A DNA stretch of 37,302 nt from Micromonosporaceae bacterium (GTDB lineage Bacteria; Actinomycetota; Actinomycetes; Mycobacteriales; Micromonosporaceae), in NCBI GenBank assembly GCA_016880465.1, contig JAEHDK010000003.1, positions 1 to 37,302 of the forward strand, given 5' to 3'. Below are positions 23,115 through 30,451 of the stretch, piece after piece; within the stretch, counting starts at the first letter, position 1; every line of letters starts with the position of its first letter. Under the pieces are notes generated by a model. The model was not told the origin of the DNA, ran no database searches, and worked only from the letters and a program-made list of their open reading frames with translations. Made by a program: the position numbers and the translations under genes.

Positions 23115-23562
23115 TGGCGTCCCCCTTCGAGGCGCAGCATAGGGAAGATCCATCCCGATGTACACGGCAGACCGACCACACCCACCTGTGCGGTCGGGCG
23201 GACCTTCTCGCGCCGCGGCTTTGGCCCTCGCGGTCGCGGTGCCGGTCGGTGTGCTACGGAATACGCCTGGGTGCCGAGCGGTGCCGCCACCTCCCGAGCC
23301 CTTGCCGGACTCCGGCCCCACACCCCAACCAGCTCGACCGATGGGTGCGCGGCCAGCGCCGTCCCCTGCTTGTGCGACGTCGTCCGAGGTCATGGATCTT
23401 CCCGGCAGCGACCATCGGGCGGTGCTCGCGGTCCGGCTCCTTCCCTGGCGGCCCGGGCCCTGTCCTCCTCGGCGCCGGGATCGGCCGGATCAGCAGCCAC
23501 GGTATTCGCCAATGTCTTCTAGCCGATTGCGTCGGATCCGTCCGGGGGTCGATGCTGCCGTC
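23115..23562. other. 448-base divergent intergenic region
   Basis: Long frames cross this stretch in several phases, but none has a ribosome site, a recognisable domain or natural amino-acid composition. It should contain the promoters of the divergent membrane protein (start 23114) and of the membrane-anchored protein (start 23563). No strong repeat or hairpin was noticed. Confidence 0.5.
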
Positions 23563-24117
23563 ATGACGGTGTACGGCGGCGGCCGAGACTCCGGTGAACG
23601 GGAACAGAGTTCGCACCGCGGCAAGGCGTTCGCCACGGTCGCGACGATCGTCGTCGCCGCCTTCGGGCTGCTCAGCTCACCGGTCTGGGGACCGCCCATC
23701 TGCCGGGCGGTACGCGTCTGTGGAACGGACGACACCGCCGCAGTGTCGGTCGATACGTCACCGACCGCCAATGCGCCAACACCGACGAGCGGGCCCACGA
23801 GCTCGACCCCCACGGCCGCTCCCACCTCGCGGTCCGAGGGCACGGGGTACCCGTCGGGCGCCGGCGACTACTGCGACGAGTTTGTCCGGGCCTGGCAGGA
23901 CGGCTACCGGAACCGCGCCACCGACCTGTCGAACGCGCAGGTTGTCGATACGGTGTTCAAACTGATTCCGCCGACGCACTACCGCAACGACTGGGGGCCC
24001 ACCGGCACCGGTGCCCAATGCACAATTATCGATCTGGATCGGGGCAACGCGCAGCTCATCAGGCTGTCCGTCCGGTCGACCGGCAAGCCGGGCGCGATCA
24101 CCGCCGTTACCGTCTGA
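23563..24117 (+). CDS. membrane-anchored extracytoplasmic protein, unknown function
   Basis: The 184-residue product has a hydrophilic N-terminus, one hydrophobic segment at about 22-44 (FATVATIVVAAFGLLSSPVW) and a Thr/Pro/Ser-rich linker (about 58-95). A C-terminal domain of 80 residues follows with YCDEFVRAWQDGYRNRATDL, a helical middle, and GAQCTIIDLDRGNAQLIRLS ending in a beta-strand. Four cysteines (two near the membrane, two in the outer domain) may form disulfides. The start is ATG 23563; a longer frame opens at 23158, but its extra 135 residues look non-coding. It is monocistronic and divergent from the membrane protein pair. No family was recognised. Confidence 0.65.
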   Translation: MTVYGGGRDSGEREQSSHRGKAFATVATIVVAAFGLLSSPVWGPPICRAVRVCGTDDTAAVSVDTSPTANAPTPTSGPTSSTPTAAPTSRSEGTGYPSGAGDYCDEFVRAWQDGYRNRATDLSNAQVVDTVFKLIPPTHYRNDWGPTGTGAQCTIIDLDRGNAQLIRLSVRSTGKPGAITAVTV

Positions 24118-24287
24118 CGCCCGGCGGGTCCCGGTCGGAAGGGTGCTCGGCCATTCCCACTGCCTGGCTCGGCCGGTCGGCGCTGTGGGCTCGGCCAACA
24201 GGGCGCCGACTCCCGCCGCGCAGCCCTGGACACCACAAGACAGCGCGTCCAGTGGGTCGGGTCCGTCGGCCGGGCGACATTCCCAGC

Positions 24288-24305
24288 GTACGGTTTAAGC
24301 CGTAC
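24288..24305. promoter_or_regulatory. inverted repeat in the operon promoter
   Basis: GTACGG-TTTAAG-CCGTAC, 6-bp perfect arms around an A/T-rich centre, ends 22 bases before the GTG of the epimerase-glycosyltransferase fusion. TACATA (24303-24308) overlaps its right arm and may be the -10 box. A repressor at this site would block the promoter of the three-gene operon. Confidence 0.5.
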
Positions 24306-24327
24306 ATATGGGGTAAAGGCCACTCCC

Positions 24328-26478
24328 GTGGCGTGGTTGGTGACAGGTGGAGCCGGCTATGTCGGTGGTGCTGTCGTACGAGCGCTGCTGGACGCCGGCC
24401 GCCGGGTGGTCGTGCTGGACGATCTGTCCACCGGGGACCGGGCAGCCGTACCCGCGGGGGTGCCGCTGGTCCGCGCGTCGGTCACCGACGCCGGTGCGGT
24501 GGGCCAGGCGCTGGTCGAGCACACGGTCACCGGGGTCATCCACCTGGCCGGCCGCAAGTCGGTCGCGGAGTCGATGGCCCAGCCGCTGACGTACTACCGG
24601 CAGAACGTCGGCGGGACCGTCGCCGTGCTGGAGGCGATGGCCCAGGTCGGCGTGCGGCAGGCGGTGCTCTCGTCGAGCGCGGCGGTCTACGGGGCGCACG
24701 AAGCGGAGCTGATCGACGAGGACGCCGTACCGTGCCCGACCACCCCGTACGGGGCCACGAAGCTGGCCTGCGAGTGGATCGTGGCGGACTCGGCTCGAGC
24801 GTACGGCCTGCGGCACGTGATACTGCGCTACTTCAACGTTGCGGGCGTGGCGGTGCCCGGCTTGGCACGGCGCGCAGACGGCCTGCTGCCGTGCGCGGTG
24901 GAGGCGGTCGCCCAGGGCAGCTCCCCGGTCGTGTTCGGTCGGGACCATCCCACCCCGGACGGGTCCTGCGTGCGGGACTACGTACACGTGCTGGACGTCG
25001 CGTCCGCCCACGCCGCCGCGGTCGAGGCGCTGGAGGCCGGTGCTGGCGGCGCAGTCTACAACGTCGGCAGCGGCGTCGGGTACTCGGTCACGGAGGTCCT
25101 CGACCTGATCCGGCGGGAGACCGGCAGCGACTTCGCGGACGACGTCCAGCCGCCCCGGGCGGGCGATCCACCGCGGGTCGTCGCGTCGGTCGCGAAGATC
25201 CGCCGTGACCTCCACTGGCGGCCGCGGCACGGGATGCCGGAGATCGTGCACGACGAGTGCCGCGTACGTGCGGCACCGGCACCCGCACCGGACCGGCCAG
25301 CTCCACCGCCCCAGCCCCAAGCGCCCCACCCGCAACCGGCACAGCGGTTCCGGAGCGAGCCGGGAACGGACGCCAAGCAGGGCCGCATCGTGGTGGTCTC
25401 GGCCGGTGTCGGCGCGGGTCATGACGGGGCGAGCCGCGAGCTGGCGCGCCGGCTGGGGGAGCGCGGCTTCCAGGTGGACTGCCTGGACGTGCTCGACATT
25501 CTGTCGTTCGGACGGCTGTTCTGCCGGGCGTACCGGGTGGTGCTGAACCGGATGCCGTGGGTCTACGGCATGCTCTTCCGGATCGCCCTCGCGTTCCGCG
25601 GTGCCAGCCCCAGCGCGCGAGCGCTGAGCCGCAAGGGCCGGCGGAAGCTGCTCCAGGCGCTGCCGCCGGACACCCGCGCAGTCGTGTCGACGTTCCCGCT
25701 CGCCACCCAGCTGCTCGGGCCGCTGCGCCGGGACGGCGAGCTCACCGTGCCCGCGATCACCTACTTCACCGACTTCGGGGTCAACCCGATCTGGGTCGCG
25801 CCCGGCGTGGATACGTACTGCGCCGGCCACGAGGTGAGCCGCGCGCAGGCCTGTGCGCTGAAGGCGGCGGACGTCCGGGTGGCCGGCCGGGCGGTGTCCG
25901 CCCGGTTCCGGCCCGGCTCGCCGGAGGTCAAGCGCCGGGCCCGGGAACGCCTCGGGCTTCCGCCCGGGCGCCTCGTCCTGCTGGTGGCCGGCTCGTGGGG
26001 CGTGGGTGAGGTGGTGGCGACGGCGGCCGAGATCGCCGGTACGGGCGTGGCCGTCCCGGTGGTGGTCTGTGCCGGCAACAAGGCGCTGTACCGCCGGCTC
26101 CAGCGGCGGCGCATCGGCCGCGTGCTCGGCTGGGTGGACGACATGCCGGCCCTGATGCACGCCGCCGACGTGCTCGTCGAGAACGCCGGCGGGCTGACTG
26201 CCCTGGAGGCCATGGCGTGTGGACTTCCGGTGCTCACGTACCGCCCGATTACCGGACACGGCACGGTGAACGCCGCGACGATGGACGAGGCCGGGGTGTC
26301 CACCTGGGTACGCCGGCCCGATGCGCTCGGCCCGACCCTGGTCGAGCTCATCGAGGGTACGCGTGGCCAGGAGCAGCGCGAGGCCGGCCTGGCGCTGTTC
26401 GAAGCGGATCCGGCAACGGTGATCGCCGACGCCGCCAAGGGTGTGCAGCCGCCGTCGACCGCCGATCGGACCGGATGA
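24328..26478 (+). CDS. UDP-glucose 4-epimerase fused to MGDG-synthase-like glycosyltransferase
   Basis: The 716-residue product has two enzymes in one chain. Residues 1-310 are a GalE-type short-chain dehydrogenase: NAD-binding TGGAGYVG (6-13), VIHLAGRKSV, SSSAAVYG, the catalytic Tyr-x3-Lys in TPYGATKLA, LRYFNVAG and VRDYVHVLDVA. Residues 311-351 form a Pro/Ala/Gln linker. Residues 352-700 are a GT28-like transferase of the MGDG synthase/processive diacylglycerol glycosyltransferase family: VVVSAGVGAGHDGASRELAR, ITYFTDFGVNPIWVAPGVD, AGSWGVGEVV, VPVVVCAGNKALYRRL, VLVENAGGLTALEAMACGLP and the ITGHGTVN loop. The epimerase would make UDP-galactose (or another 4-epimer) that the transferase passes to a lipid acceptor at the membrane. 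The start is GTG 24328, with AAAGG eight bases upstream. The stop overlaps the next gene's ATG. The fusion is continuous, with no frameshift. Confidence 0.92.
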   Translation: MAWLVTGGAGYVGGAVVRALLDAGRRVVVLDDLSTGDRAAVPAGVPLVRASVTDAGAVGQALVEHTVTGVIHLAGRKSVAESMAQPLTYYRQNVGGTVAVLEAMAQVGVRQAVLSSSAAVYGAHEAELIDEDAVPCPTTPYGATKLACEWIVADSARAYGLRHVILRYFNVAGVAVPGLARRADGLLPCAVEAVAQGSSPVVFGRDHPTPDGSCVRDYVHVLDVASAHAAAVEALEAGAGGAVYNVGSGVGYSVTEVLDLIRRETGSDFADDVQPPRAGDPPRVVASVAKIRRDLHWRPRHGMPEIVHDECRVRAAPAPAPDRPAPPPQPQAPHPQPAQRFRSEPGTDAKQGRIVVVSAGVGAGHDGASRELARRLGERGFQVDCLDVLDILSFGRLFCRAYRVVLNRMPWVYGMLFRIALAFRGASPSARALSRKGRRKLLQALPPDTRAVVSTFPLATQLLGPLRRDGELTVPAITYFTDFGVNPIWVAPGVDTYCAGHEVSRAQACALKAADVRVAGRAVSARFRPGSPEVKRRARERLGLPPGRLVLLVAGSWGVGEVVATAAEIAGTGVAVPVVVCAGNKALYRRLQRRRIGRVLGWVDDMPALMHAADVLVENAGGLTALEAMACGLPVLTYRPITGHGTVNAATMDEAGVSTWVRRPDALGPTLVELIEGTRGQEQREAGLALFEADPATVIADAAKGVQPPSTADRTG

Positions 26479-27239
26479 TCGGCGCGGCGACGGCCGGCAG
26501 GCGCCCCGGGACCGACCACGGCGGTACTACCACTGTGGTGGCTGCCCTGGGCGTTGCGGCCGCGGCGTACGGGGTGCCGGCGCTGACGGCGCTGCCGCGC
26601 GTGCGGACCCGGCTCCTCCCGCGCCTGTCCGGAGTCGGTGAGCCCGACCGGGTGGCGCTCACCTTCGACGACGGTCCGAGCCCTGCCTCGACGCCACGGT
26701 TCGTCGACGTGCTGGCCGGCCGGGGCGTACGGGCGACCTTCTTCCTGCTCGGGTCGGTGCTCGCCCGGGCGCCCGGCCTCGGCCGGGACCTCGTCGCCGC
26801 CGGCCACGAGGTGGCCGTGCACGGGTGGGCGCACCGCAACCTGCTGCTGCGCAGCCCGTCCGGCACATACGACGACCTGGCTCGGGCGCGTGCGCTGGTC
26901 GCGGACACGACCGGGCTGGTACCGCGGTTCTTTCGTCCCCCGTACGGCGTGTTCAGCACGTCGTCCCTGCTGGCAGCCCGCCGGCTGAACCTCACCCCGG
27001 TGCTGTGGACCTGCTGGGGCAAGGACTGGAGCCGGTCGGCGACTCCGCGGTCGGTACTGGCCAGCGTCACCACCGGGCTCTCCGGCGGCGCCACCGTTCT
27101 GCTGCACGACGCCGACTCCGCCGGCGCGTTCGGCTGGCGGTCGACCCTGGCGGCGCTGCCGCGGCTGCTCGACCACTGCGCGCAGCACGGGCTGCGGGTC
27201 GGACCGCTGAGCGAACACGGCTGCTGGGCCCGCCGGTGA
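26475..27239 (+). CDS. polysaccharide deacetylase (NodB domain)
   Basis: A 254-residue CE4-family enzyme. A hydrophobic N-terminal segment (about 20-38, VVAALGVAAAAYGVPAL) probably anchors it to the membrane. NodB motifs are LTFDDGPSP (Asp65 catalytic base, Asp66 metal ligand), the metal-binding HGWAHRN (His116, His120), RPPYGVF (Arg154), LWTCWGKDW and the late VLLHDAD (His). All metal and catalytic positions are present. It removes N-acetyl (or O-acetyl) groups from sugars. The ATG overlaps the fusion gene's stop (ATGA) and the stop overlaps the transporter's start (GTGA), so it is locked into the same operon. Deacetylation of the glycolipid made by the fusion protein is the obvious hypothesis; cell-wall deacetylation is the alternative. 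Confidence 0.92.
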   Translation: MIGAATAGRRPGTDHGGTTTVVAALGVAAAAYGVPALTALPRVRTRLLPRLSGVGEPDRVALTFDDGPSPASTPRFVDVLAGRGVRATFFLLGSVLARAPGLGRDLVAAGHEVAVHGWAHRNLLLRSPSGTYDDLARARALVADTTGLVPRFFRPPYGVFSTSSLLAARRLNLTPVLWTCWGKDWSRSATPRSVLASVTTGLSGGATVLLHDADSAGAFGWRSTLAALPRLLDHCAQHGLRVGPLSEHGCWARR

Positions 27240-28090
27240 ACGCCGCGGCCCTGCTGCTGGCACTCGGCTCAGCCGTTCTGTTCGGATTGAGCTCCGCGGT
27301 GCAGCAGCGGGCCGCCAAGCAGGAGAAGCGCACCACGTCGCTCGACCCGCGGTTGCTCGTACGGCTGCTGCGCCGGCCGATGTGGCTGCTGAGTTGGCCG
27401 CTCGACACCGCCGGTACCGGCCTGCAAGCACTCGCGCTGCGCGTCGGCCCGCTCGCCCTGGTCCAGCCGGTGCTGGCCAGCGGTCTGTTCCTGGCGATTC
27501 CGTTGGAGGCGGCCATCAACCGGTCGCGGGCACACCCACGCGACCTCGTGGCCGGAGCTATCGGTGTGATCGGCCTGGCCACGTTCCTGGTGGCGGCGCA
27601 ACCGCGCCAGGGCGTGTCGGATCCGTCCGCCCGGGCCTGGCTCGGTGTCGCGCTCGGATCCGGCACGGCCGTTGCGATCTGCCTTGCGCTGGCGACAAGG
27701 GCGACCAACGCGGCGCGGGGCGCATTGCTCGGGGTCGCCACCGGTTTGTTCTACTCCAACACCGCGGCCCAGCTCAAACCGGTCACCACCAAGCTGGCGC
27801 AGGACCCGCTCTCCGTGCTCACCGGCTGGCATCTCTACGTGCTCGCCGTGCTCGGCCTTACCGGCCTGCTGCTGAACCAGAACGCGTTCCAGAGCGGCCG
27901 GATCGCCGCACCGTTGACCGCCATCACCATGGTCGACCCGGTCACGAGCGTGCTGATCGCCGTGACGGCCTTCCACGAGAAACTCGACGTCAGCGGTCCG
28001 CGTCTCGTCATCGAACTGGCCGCCGCCGCAGTCATGGCGAGCGGGATCTGGCTGGCCAGCACCCGCCGCCACGTCCGGGCCGGCCGATAA
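27236..28090 (+). CDS. DMT/NIPA-type membrane transporter
   Basis: The 284-residue product has eight or nine transmembrane helices, with the drug/metabolite transporter repeat: ALLLALGSAVLFGLSSAVQQ at the start, VGPLALVQPVLASGLFLAIP, LVAGAIGVIGLATFLVAA, LYVLAVLGLTGLLLNQNAFQ and APLTAITMVDPVTSVLIAVT. The last segment corresponds to the second EamA-like half. The sequence is close in style to NIPA/EamA-family proteins, whose members move metabolites, lipid-linked sugars or Mg2+. The start is GTG 27236, overlapping the deacetylase stop. In the context of a glycolipid-type synthase and deacetylase, a flippase or exporter role is plausible but not shown. Confidence 0.85.
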   Translation: MNAAALLLALGSAVLFGLSSAVQQRAAKQEKRTTSLDPRLLVRLLRRPMWLLSWPLDTAGTGLQALALRVGPLALVQPVLASGLFLAIPLEAAINRSRAHPRDLVAGAIGVIGLATFLVAAQPRQGVSDPSARAWLGVALGSGTAVAICLALATRATNAARGALLGVATGLFYSNTAAQLKPVTTKLAQDPLSVLTGWHLYVLAVLGLTGLLLNQNAFQSGRIAAPLTAITMVDPVTSVLIAVTAFHEKLDVSGPRLVIELAAAAVMASGIWLASTRRHVRAGR

Positions 28091-28134
28091 AGCAACATCC
28101 AAGTCCGATCAGCTCGGGCTCTAGCGTTGAGCAG

Positions 28135-28491
28135 GTCCGGTGGTACGGACCCGGTGCTGGTCAGCTACGACGACTCGGACCGGGGCACCTCGGTAACCTG
28201 TACGGCGTCGGCGACCGCGGCGGGATCGCCCGCGGCGGGTACGGCCGCTATGGACACCACGCTGACCACGCCGCCGGCCACGACCACGACCACCGGAGTC
28301 ACCGGCGCGGCGTACACCAACAATGCTGCGCCGCGGTGCCAGCGTGGCCAACGCGGCGTACGCGACGCTCAAAGTGGACGGTCGCTACCGGCTGTACCGG
28401 GTCGACCTGCTGACGGGGCGCGCGACCGGCACCGGCGAGTTCCCCCGCCGGACGCAGGTGACCGACATGGCGACTCCCCTCGACGCGTGAG
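28135..28491 (+). pseudogene. DUF4394 protein remnant, multiply broken
   Basis: Three pieces match the repeat style of DUF4394 proteins in order: LGNLYGVGDRGGI (about 28180-28225), DTTLTTPPATTTTTGVTGAA followed by YTNN (about 28252-28324, another frame), and ASVANAAYATLKVDGRYRLY with RVDLLTGRATGTGEF (about 28338-28445), ending at TGA 28489. Between the pieces, segments of the family's roughly 250-residue length are deleted and frames change. The original protein is usually secreted and of unknown function. It lies just downstream of the transporter and before a strong terminator. Confidence 0.8.
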
Positions 28492-28506
28492 GTCGCGCCC
28501 TACGGT

Positions 28507-28540
28507 CCGTCCGGTGGCTCAATGCGGCGCCACCGGACGG
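28507..28540. terminator. strong bidirectional hairpin
   Basis: Perfect 12-bp arms CCGTCCGGTGGC and GCCACCGGACGG enclose a 10-base loop, 15 bases after the DUF4394 remnant and 9 bases beyond the stop of the convergent ABC permease. It is the best stem in the window and serves both strands. Confidence 0.75.
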
Positions 28541-28549
28541 CACCGTCGG

Positions 28550-29413
28550 TCAGGTCGTGACGTCCCGGCGGGCGGTGAGCGTCAGGCTCCCGGCCAGGAA
28601 CAGCACCAGGTACGCACCGAGCAGGATCGTCGCCGCCGTCCCGCCTATCACGGCGGTGACACCGGGTGTCCCGTTCGGATCGCTCTGGGTCAGGGCGCCG
28701 ACCGCCCCGGCCAGTGAGCCGGCCGCCGTACCGGGCAACACGTCCGTCACGTTCGCCACCGGCCCCAGGAGCCCGGCCACGCCGCGCAGCAGGTTCTCGA
28801 CCACGAGCGACCAGACCAGGCCGAGCCCGACGGCGAGGGCGGGACCGCGGGTCAGCGTGCCGAGCAGCACTCCGGCGGCCATCCACATGGCGCTGATGAG
28901 CAGTGCCGCGCCGAACCCCTGGGCCGAGTCGGCCAGGCTGGGCCACGTCGTCGGCTGTGACTCCGCGGCGGCGACGGTGAAGGATGCGATCAGGTCGAGG
29001 ACGAACGTCACGGCGATCAACCCGGCGAGGACGATGCCGAGGGCGGCCATCGTGCCGCCGAGCGCGGTGTGCCGCCGTGGCCTGGTGGTGAAGATGGTCT
29101 TCCAGGTGCCCCAGCCGTACCCGCTGCCTACCGTGATGGCGCCGAGGATCAGCAGCAGCGCGCCGCCGAACATCGGCAACCCGGCCACCAGCGTGATCGG
29201 AGCCTGGTCGGGCATCAGGTGGCGCAGCAGGACCCTGGCCGTGGCGGCGTCGGTGATGTTCTCGGCGAACCCGCTGCCATCCCGGCTGCGATAGCTCAGG
29301 TAGTTGAACAGGTAGCCGAAGGCCAGGTTGAGCACCAACCAGGTGCCGCACAGCACCCAGGTAACGGGCCACCGGCGCAGGCGCAGCAGCTCGGCGCGCA
29401 GGCTCGCGATCAT
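28550..29413 (-). CDS. ABC-2-type transporter permease
   Basis: A 287-residue membrane subunit of a two-gene exporter. It begins with a cytoplasmic amphipathic start (IASLRAELLRLRRWPVTWVL) and has six hydrophobic segments, including PMFGGALLLILGAITVGSGY, AALGIVLAGLIAVTFVLDLI, ALLISAMWMAAGVLLGTLTR and ATILLGAYLVLFLAGSLTLT. This is the layout of ABC-2 exporters for antibiotics, lipids or lantibiotics. The start is ATG 29413, with GGAGAT upstream, overlapping the ATPase stop (ATGA). It works with the ATPase encoded directly upstream and is probably regulated by the divergent two-component system. Confidence 0.88.
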   Translation of the reverse strand: MIASLRAELLRLRRWPVTWVLCGTWLVLNLAFGYLFNYLSYRSRDGSGFAENITDAATARVLLRHLMPDQAPITLVAGLPMFGGALLLILGAITVGSGYGWGTWKTIFTTRPRRHTALGGTMAALGIVLAGLIAVTFVLDLIASFTVAAAESQPTTWPSLADSAQGFGAALLISAMWMAAGVLLGTLTRGPALAVGLGLVWSLVVENLLRGVAGLLGPVANVTDVLPGTAAGSLAGAVGALTQSDPNGTPGVTAVIGGTAATILLGAYLVLFLAGSLTLTARRDVTT

Positions 29414-30318
29414 GATGGGATCTCCTCTCGGGTCTTGGTCATCGCGATGAAGGCGTCCTCCAGCGTCCGTTCGACCGGGCGTACCTCGGTCACCGCGACG
29501 CCGGACAGGACGAGTGCGCGATTGAGCTCGGCCGTACTGCTGGCGTCGATGGACAGCCGGAGCGCTCCGTCCTCTGTGGACACCCGCTCGGCGCCGATGA
29601 GGTTGGTGGCCACCTCGCGCGCGGTCGCCAGCGGCTCGGCGCGTACCAGCACGCTGGCCTGGCCGCGCAGGTCCGCGACCGTGCTCTCGACGAGCAACCG
29701 CCCGGCGACGATGACGCCGACCCGGTCGCAGATCTGCTCGACCTCGCCGAGCAGGTGGCTCGACAGCAGGACCGTCTGGCCGTGGTCGGCCAGCGTACGG
29801 ATCAGCTCGCGCATGTCCGCCATGCCGTTGGGGTCCAGCCCGTTGGTGGGCTCGTCGAGGATGAGCAGCTCCGGATCGCCGAGCAGCGCCGCCGCCACCC
29901 CGAGCCGCTGCTTCATGCCGAGGGAGTACGAGCGGAACCGGTCGCCGCCGCGGCCGGACAGGTCCACCAGCTCCAGGGCGGCCTCCACCGCGATGTCGTC
30001 GAGCCCGGCGTACCGGGCCAGCACCCGCAGGTTGTCCCGGCCGGTCAGGTACGGATAGAAGCCGGGACCCTCGATCAGCGCGCCGATGCGGGACAGCCCC
30101 GCCGATGCGCCGGGCGGTTGGCCGAGGACGGTGGCCTCGCCGCTGGTGGGCCGTACGAGGCCGAGCAGCATGCGCAGCGTGGTCGTCTTGCCGGCGCCGT
30201 TGGGTCCGAGGAAGCCGTACACCTCGCCGCGCCGGACGGTGAGGTCGACCCGGTCGGCGGCCAGCCGCTCGCCGTACCGCTTGGTCAGGGCTCGGGTGGT
30301 CACGATTGGTTCGGTCAT
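29410..30318 (-). CDS. ABC transporter ATP-binding protein (drug/lantibiotic exporter type)
   Basis: A 302-residue ATPase with a complete nucleotide-binding domain: Walker A GPNGAGKTTT, Q-loop region IGALIEGPGFYPYLTG, the signature YSLGMKQRLG (the variant common in BcrA/CcmA-like exporters), Walker B LLILDEPTNGLDP, and VLLSSHLLGEVEQ with the switch His. The C-terminal 90 residues form the extension typical of ABC-2 partners, ending VRPVERTLEDAFIAMTK. The start is ATG 30318; GTG 30327 is in frame but adds only three residues. The stop overlaps the permease start. It is divergent from the histidine kinase gene across 133 bases. Confidence 0.93.
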   Translation of the reverse strand: MTEPIVTTRALTKRYGERLAADRVDLTVRRGEVYGFLGPNGAGKTTTLRMLLGLVRPTSGEATVLGQPPGASAGLSRIGALIEGPGFYPYLTGRDNLRVLARYAGLDDIAVEAALELVDLSGRGGDRFRSYSLGMKQRLGVAAALLGDPELLILDEPTNGLDPNGMADMRELIRTLADHGQTVLLSSHLLGEVEQICDRVGVIVAGRLLVESTVADLRGQASVLVRAEPLATAREVATNLIGAERVSTEDGALRLSIDASSTAELNRALVLSGVAVTEVRPVERTLEDAFIAMTKTREEIPS

Positions 30319-30388
30319 GCAACCCACCCTCGCCGGCCGGGCCGTCGCCGTCGTCCGCCGGTGAGCGGCTTCGCGAGTACGGGAATCT

Positions 30389-30404
30389 GCGTACGGCGCG
30401 TACG
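30389..30404. promoter_or_regulatory. CGTACG tandem/palindromic site
   Basis: GCGTACG-GC-GCGTACG is a direct repeat of a self-complementary core (CGTACG). It lies between the divergent exporter and two-component genes, 71 bases before the exporter ATPase start and 48 bases before the kinase start. It is a reasonable binding site for the NarL-type regulator of this locus, but GTACG is a frequent word in this genome. Confidence 0.35.
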
Positions 30405-30451
30405 TCGCCGTGCTGACGGCGGGGCAGGCGCCGCCGGCCTAAGGTCGGACC

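Noticed and set aside
23158-23562. N-terminal extension of the protein starting at 23563
   Set aside because: The extra 135 codons are Pro/Arg-rich with no domain, and overlap the divergent promoter region.
24295-26259. 654-codon minus-strand frame opposite the epimerase-transferase fusion
   Set aside because: It lacks any domain, is His/Arg/Gly-rich, and results from the high-GC antisense frame of a well-supported gene.
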